This document shows positions 20,184 through 32,305 of a DNA stretch of 64,000 nt, in pieces; the first letter of the stretch is position 1; every line of letters begins with the position of its first letter. The notes under the pieces are model-generated. The model made no database searches and was not told where the DNA came from. It saw only the letters and a program-made list of their open reading frames with translations. The DNA is from Apium graveolens (lineage: Eukaryota > Streptophyta > Magnoliopsida > Apiales > Apiaceae): contig NC_133653.1 of the NCBI RefSeq assembly GCF_009905375.1, forward strand, positions 61,631,956-61,695,955, in the 5' to 3' direction. The translations under genes and the position numbers were made by a program.

Positions 20184-23100
20184 TATCTGTTAACACACAA
20201 ACAGTTTAAGATCAAAAAACAATCATGTCTGAAGCAGAAACTCCAACCAAGCCCACCAAAACTGAAGAACCGCCAAAGACACAAATCTATAGTCGATATG
20301 AGACTATTAGAGTTCCCATATTGAAACCGTCTGAATATCCCATATGGAAGGTGAGGATGACTATGTTTTTGGAAGCTACAGATCCATAATATCTTGATAG
20401 AATCAAGGAAGGACCTCACAATCCAACAAAGCTCGATGTTGCAGTTGGAGGTGAAGCAGCAAAGTCTGTACCAAAGGAGAAGAGTGATTACACTGCTGAA
20501 GATATCGCTTCAATTGCTAAGGATGCGAAGGTACGACACTTACTGCATAGTGCCATTGATAATGTAATGTCAAATAGGGTAATTAACTGCAAGATTGCAA
20601 AGGAGATATGGGATGCCCTGGAAACAAGATGTCAGGGAACTGATTCGATCAAGAACTGGAAGACAATACTCACTCAAGAGTATGAACACTTTGACTCAAA
20701 GCCAAATGAGTCATTGACTGATTTATATGACAGATTTGTCAAGCTCTTGAATGATTTATCACTGGTTGATAAGGAATATGATCTTGAAGATTCAAACCTT
20801 AAATTCCTGTTAGCTCTTCCTGAAAGCTGGGATTTGAAGGCAACAACTATAAGAGACAACTATAATCTTGATGAAACGACTCTTGATGAAATTTATGGGA
20901 TGCTCAAGACTCATGAACTTGAGATGGAACAAAGAAGCAAGAGGAAAGGAGGAAAGTCAAGGACAGTTGCTCTTAAGGCTGAAGAAGAATCTCCCAAGGC
21001 AGCTATATCAAAGAAAGGCAAGGGTAAAGCTCTCTTCACCAAGTCTGATACTGAGTCATCAAATTCTGATAGTAATGATGACTCAGAAACTGAAAGCTTG
21101 CCTGAGATGGATGCTGATAAAGAGATGATGAAGCTGTGTGCTCTTATGGTGAAAGGAATCACGAAGATTGCATACAGGAAGTTCAGGAAGGGAAAGAAGT
21201 TTTCTAGGAGAGGTGCAAGTTCTGATAAGAAGAATCTCAGAAAATCTGAAGGCAAAGGAGGAAAGTCTGACAGAGGAGATTATACAAATGCCAAATGCTA
21301 CAACTGTGGTGAAAAAGGCCACATATCTCCTGATTGCAAGAAAGTGAAGAGTGACAAAGGTAAGGCTCTTGTCACAAAGAAGAAAAACTGGACAGACACC
21401 TCAAATTCTGAAAGTGAGGAGAACTATGCCTTGATGGCAAATGCTGATGTTACAACCGGCATTTTCGTGTAATATTATTTGTAAATTTGGTGCAATTTTA
21501 AAGCCGAATGCCAATATATTCAACTATTGTATGCTTGTGTGAATGAAAATTTCTGTGTCCTAAATTTGCTTTATGTGGTATATGATTTTTTCAAAGCAAA
21601 AGTTTATTTATTTCTTTTACTTTTGATTTATAAGAAATATTTTAAACCTTGAATAAATTTCTTTTTAAAAGTCATTTTGTTCACAAATTTCAAAAGTGGT
21701 TTTATAAAATTTCTAAAAATCCAAGTTATTTTATGGTATAAATTTTATAATTTTTGAACTTGTATTTTATTTTATAAAAATAAATCTTTATAAATTTTAG
21801 TTATCATAATTAGCAAATTACAAGGAAGACCTTGCATACAAACCACCCTTTCATTCTTTTCAAGGACAAAGAGGACAATTCCAAACCCACTAACTCATGA
21901 ACTAGTAGCCAAATTACCTCCTTGACCTTGCATGCAAGTTAGGTTAATTCTAGCTAGAAGGATACCCTTGTCATTTCTCAAACCTACTCACAATATAGTC
22001 AAAATAAGACATAAAAATAACTCAAGGAAGTGATCACCACTTCACTTCACCCCACCACTTCACTCTCATCTCCTTCCTCCCCCTCCCTCTCGGCTTTTCC
22101 CCCTCCCCTCTCGGCAATTCCCAAAAACCGAGCCCCCATCCCCTTCTTTCTTCATTTCTCACTCAAACAATCATCCTACTATCGAGTAATCCTACTCCCT
22201 ACATGTTGTTCTAGTATATCTTAAGAGTTTAGAGTAGAAAAACTTATGTGTTGACCTTGCATGGTGGTGTTTTGTTAAAACTCCAAGTGAATATCCTTGA
22301 TTCTTATGAATTCAAGGCTTTCACCATGAGTTATAGTAGCAAAGGGTTGAGAATGGCTAGACATGAGTGTGCTACACTCATGCAATTGTTGTTTTCACCC
22401 TAATCCATTCGGCCATGACTTGATAGGAGCCGGATGGATGGTGTTTTGGTTGTCATGTTCCACTTTGTGTGTTTTTGTGATGATAACATGAAAATCTTAG
22501 TGAAGTCTTGATAAAACCCTTTGCATGCTAAGTGATCATCTAGATATAGCTTATGCTAGTCTTGCATGTCAATTTCATGGTAGAATATATTTAGAAAACA
22601 TGTTGCTTTGATTGGTAAAACTCGAAGACATGCATGCATGTAAATTTCTCTTGGAATGTTGGAAGATTTTGATCATTTGGAAAGATTTTGTTAGTAAGCT
22701 TTAATTTCAGTAGGAATAAGGTGTTAATATTGATTAGTGCTCCTTGATGTATGGTAATAATTTGTGTATATATTATAAAAATAAATAACTTGTTGTTTCA
22801 AAAACTTGATGACTTGTAAATTGTGCAATGTGATTTCCTTTGTTTTGCCATGATTGTACCTTAGGTAAGGATGATCTCTACCAAGATTATTTTGTGTGTA
22901 AGGGAGTTAATTCAGTAGATCACCATGTTTAAGTCTTGGGTTGGGTATTGGGTTGTTGGTGGTTGAGTTTGTCAAGTAAAAACCTTGGAGAAAGAAGAGT
23001 CTTAGTTTCTGCAGAAAATCAGTTTAGTACCCCGAGGTTTAGAGTAAGTTTTGACCATGTCATTGATGTGCACTTTCAGGCCCAAGCCACCAGAAGTTAG

Positions 23101-24983
23101 TATTAGGAATATATAAAAGGTTTTAGGAGTTGGTTGGAGGTTTGCATGTCGTTTGGTTAGGTGCACAAGTAGAATAACAAAATCTGTCCAGCAGGGGACA
23201 GTTTTGTTGCAACTTAGAAATAGGGAGATTTGACCATGTCATGTGTAGGCCCTCATTAGGCCCTGTTGGGCCTTAGTTAGAGGGAGTGTCAGAGAAGTTT
23301 TTCCAACCATAGTTCATAGGATATGAGTTAGAATCATGTGTCACAAGTTAATTCAAGTTAGGACGCTTTTTTGTCCAGAAAAACAGGGGAACATTGGACT
23401 TTAAGCTTAGGCCCAAGAAGGCCCAAACCAGGCCCTTGAGCCACATCAAGTTTGGGAGATTCCCTAAGGTCAGGAGAGTGTTGTGTGAAAGTTTTGAAGG
23501 AAAAATTGTAGTTTAAGGGTGTCTAATGCACTCAAGAAACCATAGATGTCATTCTGAAATTTACACCAGTGAGCACTTTCACTTATCGCATAGTTTTAGA
23601 ACACTTAAGAGTGAGATCTAGGTTGACCACCATAGTTTTAAGATAGTGTAAGGTCATTAGAGCAAAAGGCCCAAGTGAGGGTCAATAGGTCTTGGATAGT
23701 TTAGTAAAGGTACATCGAGTTAGGAAGCCAAAATTTGAAGACTTTGTCTAGTTTAGCGACCAAGTGACTTAAGTTGTGAGTCGAGATCATCCAAGCCTAG
23801 TGTTGCATTATGGTGTATGTGGTATTATTTGGTATTAAAATATGATATGTGAGCATATGTGGCTATGTGTGCAATTATATTTTTAAGGTGAATATAAATT
23901 AAGTGCATATAGGCCTAAGTGCCATCCGTGTTTAAATTCGGGTTGTAAATAGGTTAAGTTGGTGAGAATATATTGTAATGGGGATTATTATTTATGTAGG
24001 ATCTCAAGACGAGGGTAAACTTGCCATAAAGGTCGAGTGTAGCTTCCATTTGCTCCTACCAGTCAGACCAGACCAGCATTCCTCAAGGCAAGTGATTCAA
24101 CTTGTCTTTCGTATTCACTGCAAATAGCTCATATATATTGATGCAACTCACCTGAGTCATTTTGATATATTTAAATCAAGCATATCTTATGTTTATCTTT
24201 GAATCATATAGAAATGCCATGAACCCTCGAGTACGTATTGCAAGTAGTTCAAAAGTCTTATCATGATAGTATATTAAAGTAATTTGAATGCCATGATAAA
24301 ATAAAAAGTTGTTACGACACTAGGTTTATCCTCTTGATTACCATGCCAATGATTCCTAAGTATTGATATCTCATCCTGATGCTTGAACCCCTATAGAACC
24401 TTACCTTGATACCTGAAAGCCAGATATTTATCAAAGTTGTTCCTCATTGATTGATACCCCTCTTTCTTATCCTAAAGCTTGACAATTCTGATATATCCTG
24501 AGTTAAAGATCATTTCTTCATACCTTAACACCCTTAGTATTCATGATGCTTATCTTCTTGATGATCTAGCACTTGCACCTTGACGAGAAACCATTGCTTT
24601 AAGCCCAGTTTGGCATTACCCCTTCATAATATCCAATAGCCTCACTAAATTTCCTTGTCCAAGTTTTGATATATGAAAACCTTTTAGTTACCCTAATAGA
24701 GTAAAGTTTAGTGGATCATGGCCCTGAGATTTAGTACCATATTTCCCGTATTTCGAGTTGATCTATAATCCCTTGATAAAAATGTTTACGGTCAAAAGAG
24801 ATTTTGTCATAAATCGGCATCGATTTTTAAAATGATTAAAATATGGATTTTCAGTCCCAAAGGGGGATAAATGTTTTCTCTGAATAGTGGATCTGGACTG
24901 AGATGCGAGTCTTTTCCACACTTATATTAGGCTTAAAAGTTGCCTAGGGATCCCATTAATGTTTTAGAACCCAGCGAGGTTCG

Positions 24984-25017
24984 GGATTACTTCGCGGCTG
25001 ATCACCGGCTGTAATCC
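24984..25017 (+). other. Conserved LTR hairpin with TGATCA palindrome (G2)
   Basis: GGATTAC (24984-24990) and GTAATCC (25011-25017) form a 7-bp stem around a GC-rich segment with TGATCA at 24999-25004. It is the same sequence as in G1. Confidence 0.5.
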
Positions 25018-25241
25018 GTAGCGTCATAAAATGATTTTGATTAAGATATGATTTTGAAATTGTTTTGATACAAGCAAAATGATGCCATCACCCAAAGTTT
25101 TATCTCTCGTTATCATTGGTTATGTCTTTCCATTGTCATTCTTTAATGTATATCTCGATTTATGTTTTGTATCGTACTGTTTAGCACTTGTTGAGCATTT
25201 GGCTCACTCCTTGCTTTACCCTGATATTACAGCTAGCAGCT

Positions 25242-25313
25242 ATGGTTAGATTCAAGCAGACCACCCGTAAGACCTATGATGCTGATGCTTATGTTCGAGC
25301 TCAGGTAGAATAA
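25242..25313 (+). CDS. LTR mini-ORF, H3 tail-like (G2 copy)
   Basis: Twenty-three codons from ATG at 25242 to TAA at 25311, beginning MVRFKQTTRKTYDADAYVRA. It is intact although this is a solo LTR. An acceptor-like TATTACAG ends at 25232, nine bases before the ATG, and a CAG/GTAGAA donor lies at 25304/25305. With no internal region, the exon it would splice to in G1 is absent here. Confidence 0.4.
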   Translation: MVRFKQTTRKTYDADAYVRAQVE

Positions 25314-26596
25314 GAGATAGTAGTTTGTGTGAGGACTCGATATTAAAATCAGTTGTAATAGATGGTAGTGTTGGGCTGTTCCAAACCCTAAACTGTAAGA
25401 CCTTGGATTTGGTTATGTTTACTTCTTTTAAAATGTTGTAATAGTTATATTTAAATTATTGGTAAAGTTGGGGTGTGACAGCTGATATGGCAAATGCTGA
25501 AAGCAGTACTGAAGCTGTTGAGTTAAAGGTACCTCAAACTACTTATGCCTTTCATACTGATGACATTAATGAGTTGAGAAGATATCTTAAAACCATGTTC
25601 ATTAGCTATAGAGACCAAACTTTAACATGTGAAAGATTAACTTCTGAAAATCTTGCTTGTAAAAAGAGGAATGATTATTTAGAAAAAGAGTTAGTCATGT
25701 TCCATCAAACTCAGAAAGATAGAGATGATGCTTTCTATATTAGGGATGAAGTACTTAAAATGAATGAATCTCTAAAAGCTGAGTTAGAAAAGGAAAGAGA
25801 GATTATCAGGACTTGGACTAACTCTGGCAGAACAACTCAGAATTTGTTAAGTAGTGAAAACTGGAAAGAGGGCTTAGGTTATGGAGATGATAAGAATGAT
25901 AAAGGAACTGTAGATATTAAGCCTATAGTTGTTAAACAAAAGCCAAAGTTAAAACCTGTTAAGTTTGTAGCTGTCAAGTCTGATACTGAGAAATCAGAAG
26001 TTAAAAAGGAATTAACTTCTGACAAACTAAAACAGGAAAAGACAACTGAAGTAAATGTAGGCTTAATGACAAAGAAGCAGCTTAAGCATAAGCTGAAAGA
26101 TGTTAAGAATGCAAACAAGGTAAAATCACCTAGGAAAAATAGGAATGGAAAGGAAGGTGTGAATAAAAGCAATAATTATAAGCCTGTTCCTGATGCTCCT
26201 AGAAAAACGTGTCATAACTGTGGAAGTTCTAACCATCTGGCTTCTTTTTGCAGGAAGAATAAGAACATAAACTCCTTACCTTCAAAGTCAGGAGTTAAGA
26301 GTCAGTCTGTTAGATATAAGCCACAAAATCCTTGTTTTCATTGTGGTAGTTTATGGCATTCCATTTATACTTGTAAGGAATATCATAGTCTGTACTATGA
26401 TTCTTATCAAATAAAACCTTCTTTAAAGAAAGTTAGCATTGTTCCTTCTAGTGTAAGTTCTGATTCAAAGTATGATAATGTAAATTCTGATAAGAAAAAT
26501 GTTAACATAAACTCTGATGCTAAATCCGCTGCAAATGTTAACAAACTTAATAAGGCCAAAGGATCCAAGCAAGTCTGGGTCCTTAAAACTAATCAT

Positions 26597-26617
26597 TAGT
26601 GGTCTTTGTGATTGCAG
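26597..26617 (+). other. Two in-frame stop codons and acceptor-like AG between gag and protease (C2)
   Basis: Gag ends at TAG (26597-26599) and a second in-frame stop, TGA (26609-26611), follows four codons later before the protease frame resumes in the same phase. TCTTTGTGATTGCAG/GGC at 26603-26618 resembles a 3' splice site. C3 has the identical arrangement on the minus strand (60996-61013). This could be a programmed boundary or a defect inherited by both copies. Confidence 0.55.
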
Positions 26618-29600
26618 GGCAACAGGAAAAACATCCTAGTTCTGGACAGTGGATGTTCAAGACATATGACTGGAAATAAAGCCCTGCTATCAGACTTTAT
26701 GGAAAAGGCTGGCCCAAGTGTTTCTTATGGAGATGGCAATATTGGAAAAACGTTGGGATATGGCAATATCAATCTTGGGAATGTCATCATTAAAGAAGTA
26801 GCTCTAGTCTCAGGACTTAAACATAATTTGCTGAGTGTTAGTCAAATCTGTGACAGAGGTTATCATGTGGATTTCTTTGAAGAACATAGTGAAGTTGTAA
26901 GTAAATCTATAGGCAAAGTTGTTCTGAAAGGATACAGGCGTGGTAGCATTTCAACAAGTACTGATGGTTCTGCAGTCTATCTGATTAGTAGAGCATCAAT
27001 TGAAGAAAGCTGGAACTGGCACAAGAAACTCTCTCATTTAAATTTCAATAATATAAATGAATTAGTCAAGAAAGATCTTGTGAGAGGACTGCCAAAGTCA
27101 GTATTTGCTCCTGATGACCTTTGTGATTCTTGTCAGAAGGCTAAACAAAGGAAATCTTCATTCAAGAGCAAGACTGAATCATCAATTCTTGAGCCTTATC
27201 ACCTACTACATATTGATCTATTTGGTCCTGTAAATGTCATGTCTATTGCAAAGAAGAAATATGCTATGATCATAGTGGATGAATTTACCAGATACACATG
27301 GGTGTATTTCGTACACACAAAAAGTGAAAATGCATCTATCTTGATTGATCATGTCAGGCAACTGGATAAATTGGTCAAAGATTCTGTGAAGATTATAAGA
27401 AGTGATAATGGTACTGAGTTCAAGAATTTGATAATGGAAGAGTTCTGCAAAAACCATGGAATCAAGAAGGAATTTTCTGCTCCTGGAACTCCACAACAGA
27501 ATGGAGTTGTTGAAAGAAAGAATAGAACTCTTATTGAAGCTATACGAACTATGCTTGATGAAGCAAAGCTTACAACCTATTTCTGGGCTGAAGCTGTGCA
27601 GACTGCTTGTTTTACTCAAAATGCAACACTCATTAACAAGCATGGAAAGACACCATATGAGATGGTGAAGAAAAAGAAGCCAAATATGAAATATTTTCAT
27701 GTATTTTGATGCAAGTGTTTTGTTCTTAAGACTCATCTTGAACAACTATCGAAATTTGATCTAAAAGCTGATGAAGGAATCTTTGTTGGATATCCACTTT
27801 CCACAAAAGCCTTCAGAGTCTTTAACTTGAGAACAAGGGTGGTCATGGAATCTATCAATGTCTCATTTGATGATAAGAAAATTACTGGACTTGAAGATTT
27901 CAATGATCATGATCAGCTGAGATTTGAAAATGAAGACTTAAATTCTGATACTGAAAATCCTGACAGTCTAAATCCTGATACAGTAAACTCTGATGGATTC
28001 AGCTCTGATGTTATTGAAACTGTGGTGACTATGCAAAAGGAAGATGCACCTGTGCAGGGGGAGCATACTGAAGATGCAACCACATCTCAAGAAGCATCAG
28101 AACATACAACTGGCTCTTCTAGTTCAGATAAGCCAAGTTCTAATAATTCTGAAAATTTAAATACTGAAGGATCCAACTCAGAGAACATAGTTTCAGGGGG
28201 AGTATCAGAAGATGGCATGGATCATGGGGGAGCATCCAGTTCTAGAGAAAACCTTCCATCTGCAAGGAAGTGGACTAAATCACATACACCTGACTTAATA
28301 ATTGGAAATCCTGATGCAGGTGTTAGAACTAGAACAGCTACTTCAAGTGAATGTCTTTACAATTCTTTTCTTTCTCAGACTGAACCAAAGAAAGTGGAAG
28401 AAGCTCTTCAAGATGTTGATTGGGTGCAAGCAATGCAGGAGGAGTTAAATGAATTTGAAAGAAACAAAGTCTGGACCATAGTGCCAAGACCAAAGAACAG
28501 ATCCGTTGTTGGTACAAAGTGGGTATTCAGAAACAAAATTGATAGTGATGGCATAATTACAAGGAATAAAGCAAGGTTGGTTGCAAAACGATATTCTCAA
28601 CAGGAGGGAATTGATTATGATGAAACATTTGCACCAGTTGCTAGATTGGAAGCCATAAGGATATTTTTGGCTTATGCTGCTCACAAAAAGTTTACTGCCT
28701 TTCAAATGGATGTGAAAAGTGCTTTTCTCAATGGAGAATTGGAGTAGGAAGTATATGTTGAGCAACCTCCATACTTTGTCGATCCCAAATATCCAAATCA
28801 TGTCTACAGGCTTGATAAAGCACTTTATGGACTTAAGCAAGCTCCTAGAGCATGGTATGAGACTTTAGCTCAGTTTCTTCTGGAAAGTGGATTTAACAGA
28901 GGAACTATAGACAAAACACTGTTCTACCTCAACCATGGAAAGGACTTACTTCTGGTTCAGATTTATGTTGATGATATCATCTTTGGTTCTACAAATGACA
29001 GACTTTGCAAAAAGTTTGCCAAACTGATGCAGTCAAGATATCAAATGAGTATGATGGGAGAACTTAGCTATTTTCTGGGCCTTCAAGTCAAGCAGAATGA
29101 ATAAGACACTTTTATTTGTCAAACCACGTACACCAGAAACTTGCTGAAGAAATTTGGAATGCAAGATTGTTCAAGTGCATCCACTCCCATGACCACTGCA
29201 ACAAAACTAGATAAGGATACTGGTAAATCAGTAGATATTACTGATTACAGAGGTATGATTGGCTCTCTACTCTATCTAACTGCTAGTAGACCTGATATCA
29301 TATATGCTACCTATCTTTGTACAAGATTTCAAGCAGATCCAAGAGAACCTCACTTAACAGCTGTGAAAAGAATATTCAAGTATCTTAAGGGAACAGCTGA
29401 TCTGGGATTGTGGTATCCCAGAGAATCATATTTTAAACTAATAGGTTACTCAGATGCAGATTTTGCAGGTTGCAAAATTGACAGGAAGAGCACAAGTGGA
29501 AGCTGCCAATTTCTTGGAGGCATATTGGTTTCTTTGTTTAGCAAGAAACAAAAGTCAATTTCCACATCAACTGCAGAAGCAGAATACATTGCTGCAGGAA

Positions 29601-29920
29601 GCTATTGTGCACAGATTCTTTGGATGAAGAATCAGTTACTGGATTATGGGTTAACATATTTTAAAATCCCTATTTACTGTGATAATCAAAGTGCTATTGC
29701 TATGACAGGTAATCCAGTTCAACACTCAATGACAAAGCATATCAGCATTAGGTACCACTTTATCAGGGAACATGTGGATGAAGGTACAGTGGAATTGCAC
29801 TTTGTTCCAACAGATCAACAACTAGCAGATATTTTCACGAAACCACTGTGTGAAGCTACTTTTACAAGATTGGTGAATGAACTTTGAATGGTTTCAGGTT
29901 CTTTCTCTAAATCTGCTTAG
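26612..29920 (+). pseudogene. pol: Copia Pol (C2): protease, integrase, RT, RNase H, four nonsense codons
   Basis: One reading frame is kept throughout with no frameshift. Protease shows LVLDSGCSRHMTG (about 26637-26675). Integrase has the His/Cys zinc domain (HKKLSHLNF ... CDSCQKAKQ, 27020-27145), the catalytic Asp in HIDLFGP, Asp in RSDNGTEF and Glu in [12 protein letters not shown] has [14 protein letters not shown] and YVDD at 28964-28975; RNase H has YSDADFAG and DNQSAIAM. Stops are TGA 27707, TAG 28745, TAA 29102 and TGA 29885, each a single G-to-T change from the codon in C1 or C3 (GGA, GAG, GAA, GGA). Further missense changes are visible, for example Lys-Gly to Lys-Arg before YSQQ. 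No functional Pol can be made. Confidence 0.93.
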
Positions 29921-31392
29921 TTTTGTTCTGATACATCAGACTTTATGATCAGTATTTACAGATATTACTCTCTTTATGTATTCTGTGCCTAATTGAAAAT
30001 TGCTTAAGTACTGATTGTTGTCTGATGTGAATTTCTAAACTCTGAAAGTGAAATGACTGTTTCTGTGACTATTCGATCCTATGAGGATAACTGTGCTACA
30101 TGCTGACCTAGTAGTCTTTAACATACTAGAGATCCCATGTTAGAAGTAATTATTTATGTGGAAATCTATTGACACAAGCAAATTCTGATATTGAGCTTAG
30201 TTACGTTTACTTTGCCTATCTTATTACTAAGTCAAAAACTAGAATAATGCTTCTAATCTGTTAAGTTCTGATTTTAGTAAATCTGTTAATGTACTAAGTT
30301 CTGATAAACCTCACTTATCAAAAGAAAAAGGAAAAGAAAAGGGAATAAAAATCAGGTACTCCTTTGAGATCTAGAGTGAAAATAGTGGAAGGGACGATCC
30401 CAAGTGCATTGCTGGTATTAAGTAATATGCATTAGAAAAGCAAATAATTATTTTTCTTGGTGACTTTTCACGCTCTATGATTACTGGAGAAATACTCTGA
30501 TAATAGCATAAATTCTGATAAGCAGTCGTGACTCACTTACACTGAGAAGCCACTGCAAAATGGAATTTCAAAAGATGCATAAAATAAGCACAAAACAGTT
30601 GAGGTGGACTCATGCATGAACTCATTCAATAGTAGGCTTCAGAATAATGACAGATTTTAAGTAAAGTTCTTAGTTATGCCTTGTTTCTAAGATGTACTGA
30701 AGTGAATCAGACTTTACTCTTTGTCTGATATTTAGCCTAATGCACACACTTACACTCCATATGAACGATAAAAATTTCTGTGGCGATCAATGTTGTTTTA
30801 GATGAACAGTTTATGTGTCAGATTGCATAAATTCTGAGGACATGTTCTGATGAAAGTTTTGATGATTAAGTTCTGAAGAACCGAAATCAGAGTTTGTGTG
30901 AAGAATTACAGAAATAGCCATTCAATTTTTTGAGTTAAGAAATTATGTTCTGATGACTATTAAGTTTTGATATAAGTATAAGTGCTGATATTAACATTTG
31001 ATTCTTTACTTGACTTATTTGTGGTTAAAATTTGAAACAGTCTTATTATAAATCAGACTATGTTTGAGTGGAATATTAACAGTTAATATAATTAGGGTTA
31101 GTGGTACACGTCCATGCACAGTAATTTTTATTTGTTTCTTGTGCGCATTGAACCCTGTTTTACACTTCCAATGCCTGTTTTTATTCTCCTCGGTCTAGGG
31201 AGATGAGGTAGAATTATTTCTACCTATCAGCATTAAATTTTCCTTGCGTCTCCTGGTATTCTAGTTGCCTATATAAACCAACAATTCACTCCAGTCAGTA
31301 CATCTCTCATTTTCTATCATTTGCTCTCATTTTCTCTCAAACTCTCAAACTCTCAAGCTCTTACTCTCATCTATTTCTCTCTCATCACAATC
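29921..31392 (+). other. Non-coding spacer of C2 between pol and small ORF
   Basis: Collinear with the C1 spacer (8801-10194) and similarly rich in TTCTGATA-type motifs. An A/G-rich tract near 30318-30350 is a low-complexity expansion. Just upstream of the small ORF (31310-31390) is a CTCTCA-rich leader. No gene is seen. Confidence 0.5.
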
Positions 31393-31662
31393 ATGGTGAA
31401 CTACAACTTAGCTCTAAATTATGATACTTTCTCTCTCACAATGAGTTGTCTAGAGTGGCAGCAGGAATGGCATGTTATTGCTATTCCTGATAATGTTTGG
31501 GACTCTGTTCCCTAAGAGGTTCTGACAGACCTCTTATTCTTTTATATGGATTACCATCGCCATGTTGAGCGATTGGAAGAAGCACGGCTGGAAGCTCTTC
31601 GACAACAAGAGCGAATCATTCGTCTCGTTGTTCTGTTTGTAGAGAGTAGGAAGAAGAAATAG
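31393..31662 (+). pseudogene. Small ORF between pol and ORF3 (C2), one internal stop
   Basis: Begins MVNYNLALNYDTF and would run 89 codons to TAG at 31660, but TAA at 31513 interrupts it at codon 41. The last twenty residues are RQQERIIRLVVLFVESRKKK, almost the same as in C1, and the region before them is charged and helical (VERLEEARLEAL). The N-terminal halves of the C1 and C2 versions are not clearly alike. Confidence 0.5.
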
Positions 31663-32305
31663 GCCTTGTAGCTTAGGACACTCTTGTAATCTTGTGTTGT
31701 AATTTTAATTTCATGAATGTATTCTCTTAATATATTAATGGAATTTTTATATTTTTGCAAGATGTTGTCTCTGAGTTGTTTAAAATTCGGATGCATTTTT
31801 AAATCCCGATTTATCCATATTCTGATGACCATTTTATTACTGATACAAATCAAGTTCTGATTCTGACGTGGCAGTACCTGATTCCTTGATTTATTTTTTT
31901 TGGTCATTCTCTCACCTGATGTATTTTTACAGAATATTGGTTTTGTAGTAAAAATGATTTAATAATTGGGAACAGTTTAAATTTTAAATTAAAACTGAAT
32001 TACCTTGCTTCATGGGATTACTTGGTAAATGGAACGGTTTTTCCTTGAAAAACTGCATGTGATAAGTAATGATTACTGTTTTCCCATGCCCATTAATTAT
32101 TCTTTACTGCTGCATGTTTGACAGGTGTCCAACGGTTACTTTTTCTACCGTGCATAAGTAAAAGAGAGAGACGATTATAAAATCTTTTATTTACTTTCAC
32201 ACTTTATCTTTCTTTACTTCTATTCTCTCTCATCTTCTGACGTTGTTTTTCATACAGACATTTTATCAAACACCTTACAGGTAACCTTAATTCTAAATTT
32301 TTCTC

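Larger units (their letters stand above)
21448..25480 (+). repeat. Solo LTR G2 of the G1 gypsy family, 4,033 bp, inside C2 gag
   Basis: Runs TGTTACAACCGGC to GGGTGTGACA and is homologous throughout to the minus-strand G1 LTR (2475-6528). It is flanked by a perfect 5-bp target duplication GCTGA (21443-21447 and 25481-25485) with no internal gypsy sequence or PBS, so the element was reduced to one LTR by recombination between its LTRs. An RY-type CATGCATGCATG run lies near 22631. Stretches without features inside it contain only AT-rich non-coding DNA. Confidence 0.96.
20225..26599 (+). pseudogene. gag: Copia Gag (C2), split by solo LTR G2 and carrying one nonsense codon
   Basis: The ATG at 20225 (MSEAETPTKPT) opens Gag, which would coat the RNA in particles. 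A TAA at 20387-20389 replaces the GAA found in C3. The N-terminal capsid-like region (to about 20930) is followed by a Ser/Asp/Glu linker and a zinc knuckle CYNCGEKGHISPDC near 21300. Coding stops at the G2 insertion (21448-25480) and resumes at 25486 in a coiled coil (LTCERLTSENLACKKRNDYL onward), then a conserved Trp/Gly segment, two more knuckles, CHNCGSSNHLASFC and CFHCGSLWHSIYTC, and the KQVWVLKT end before TAG at 26597. Zinc knuckle, coiled coil, then two knuckles is the typical Sirevirus Gag layout. C3 gives the uninterrupted order. Confidence 0.9.

Noticed and set aside
22030..22224. Pro/Ser-rich 64-codon ORF in the G2 LTR
   Set aside because: CT-rich DNA translation; the matching region of G1 (about 5820-5950) does not keep the frame.
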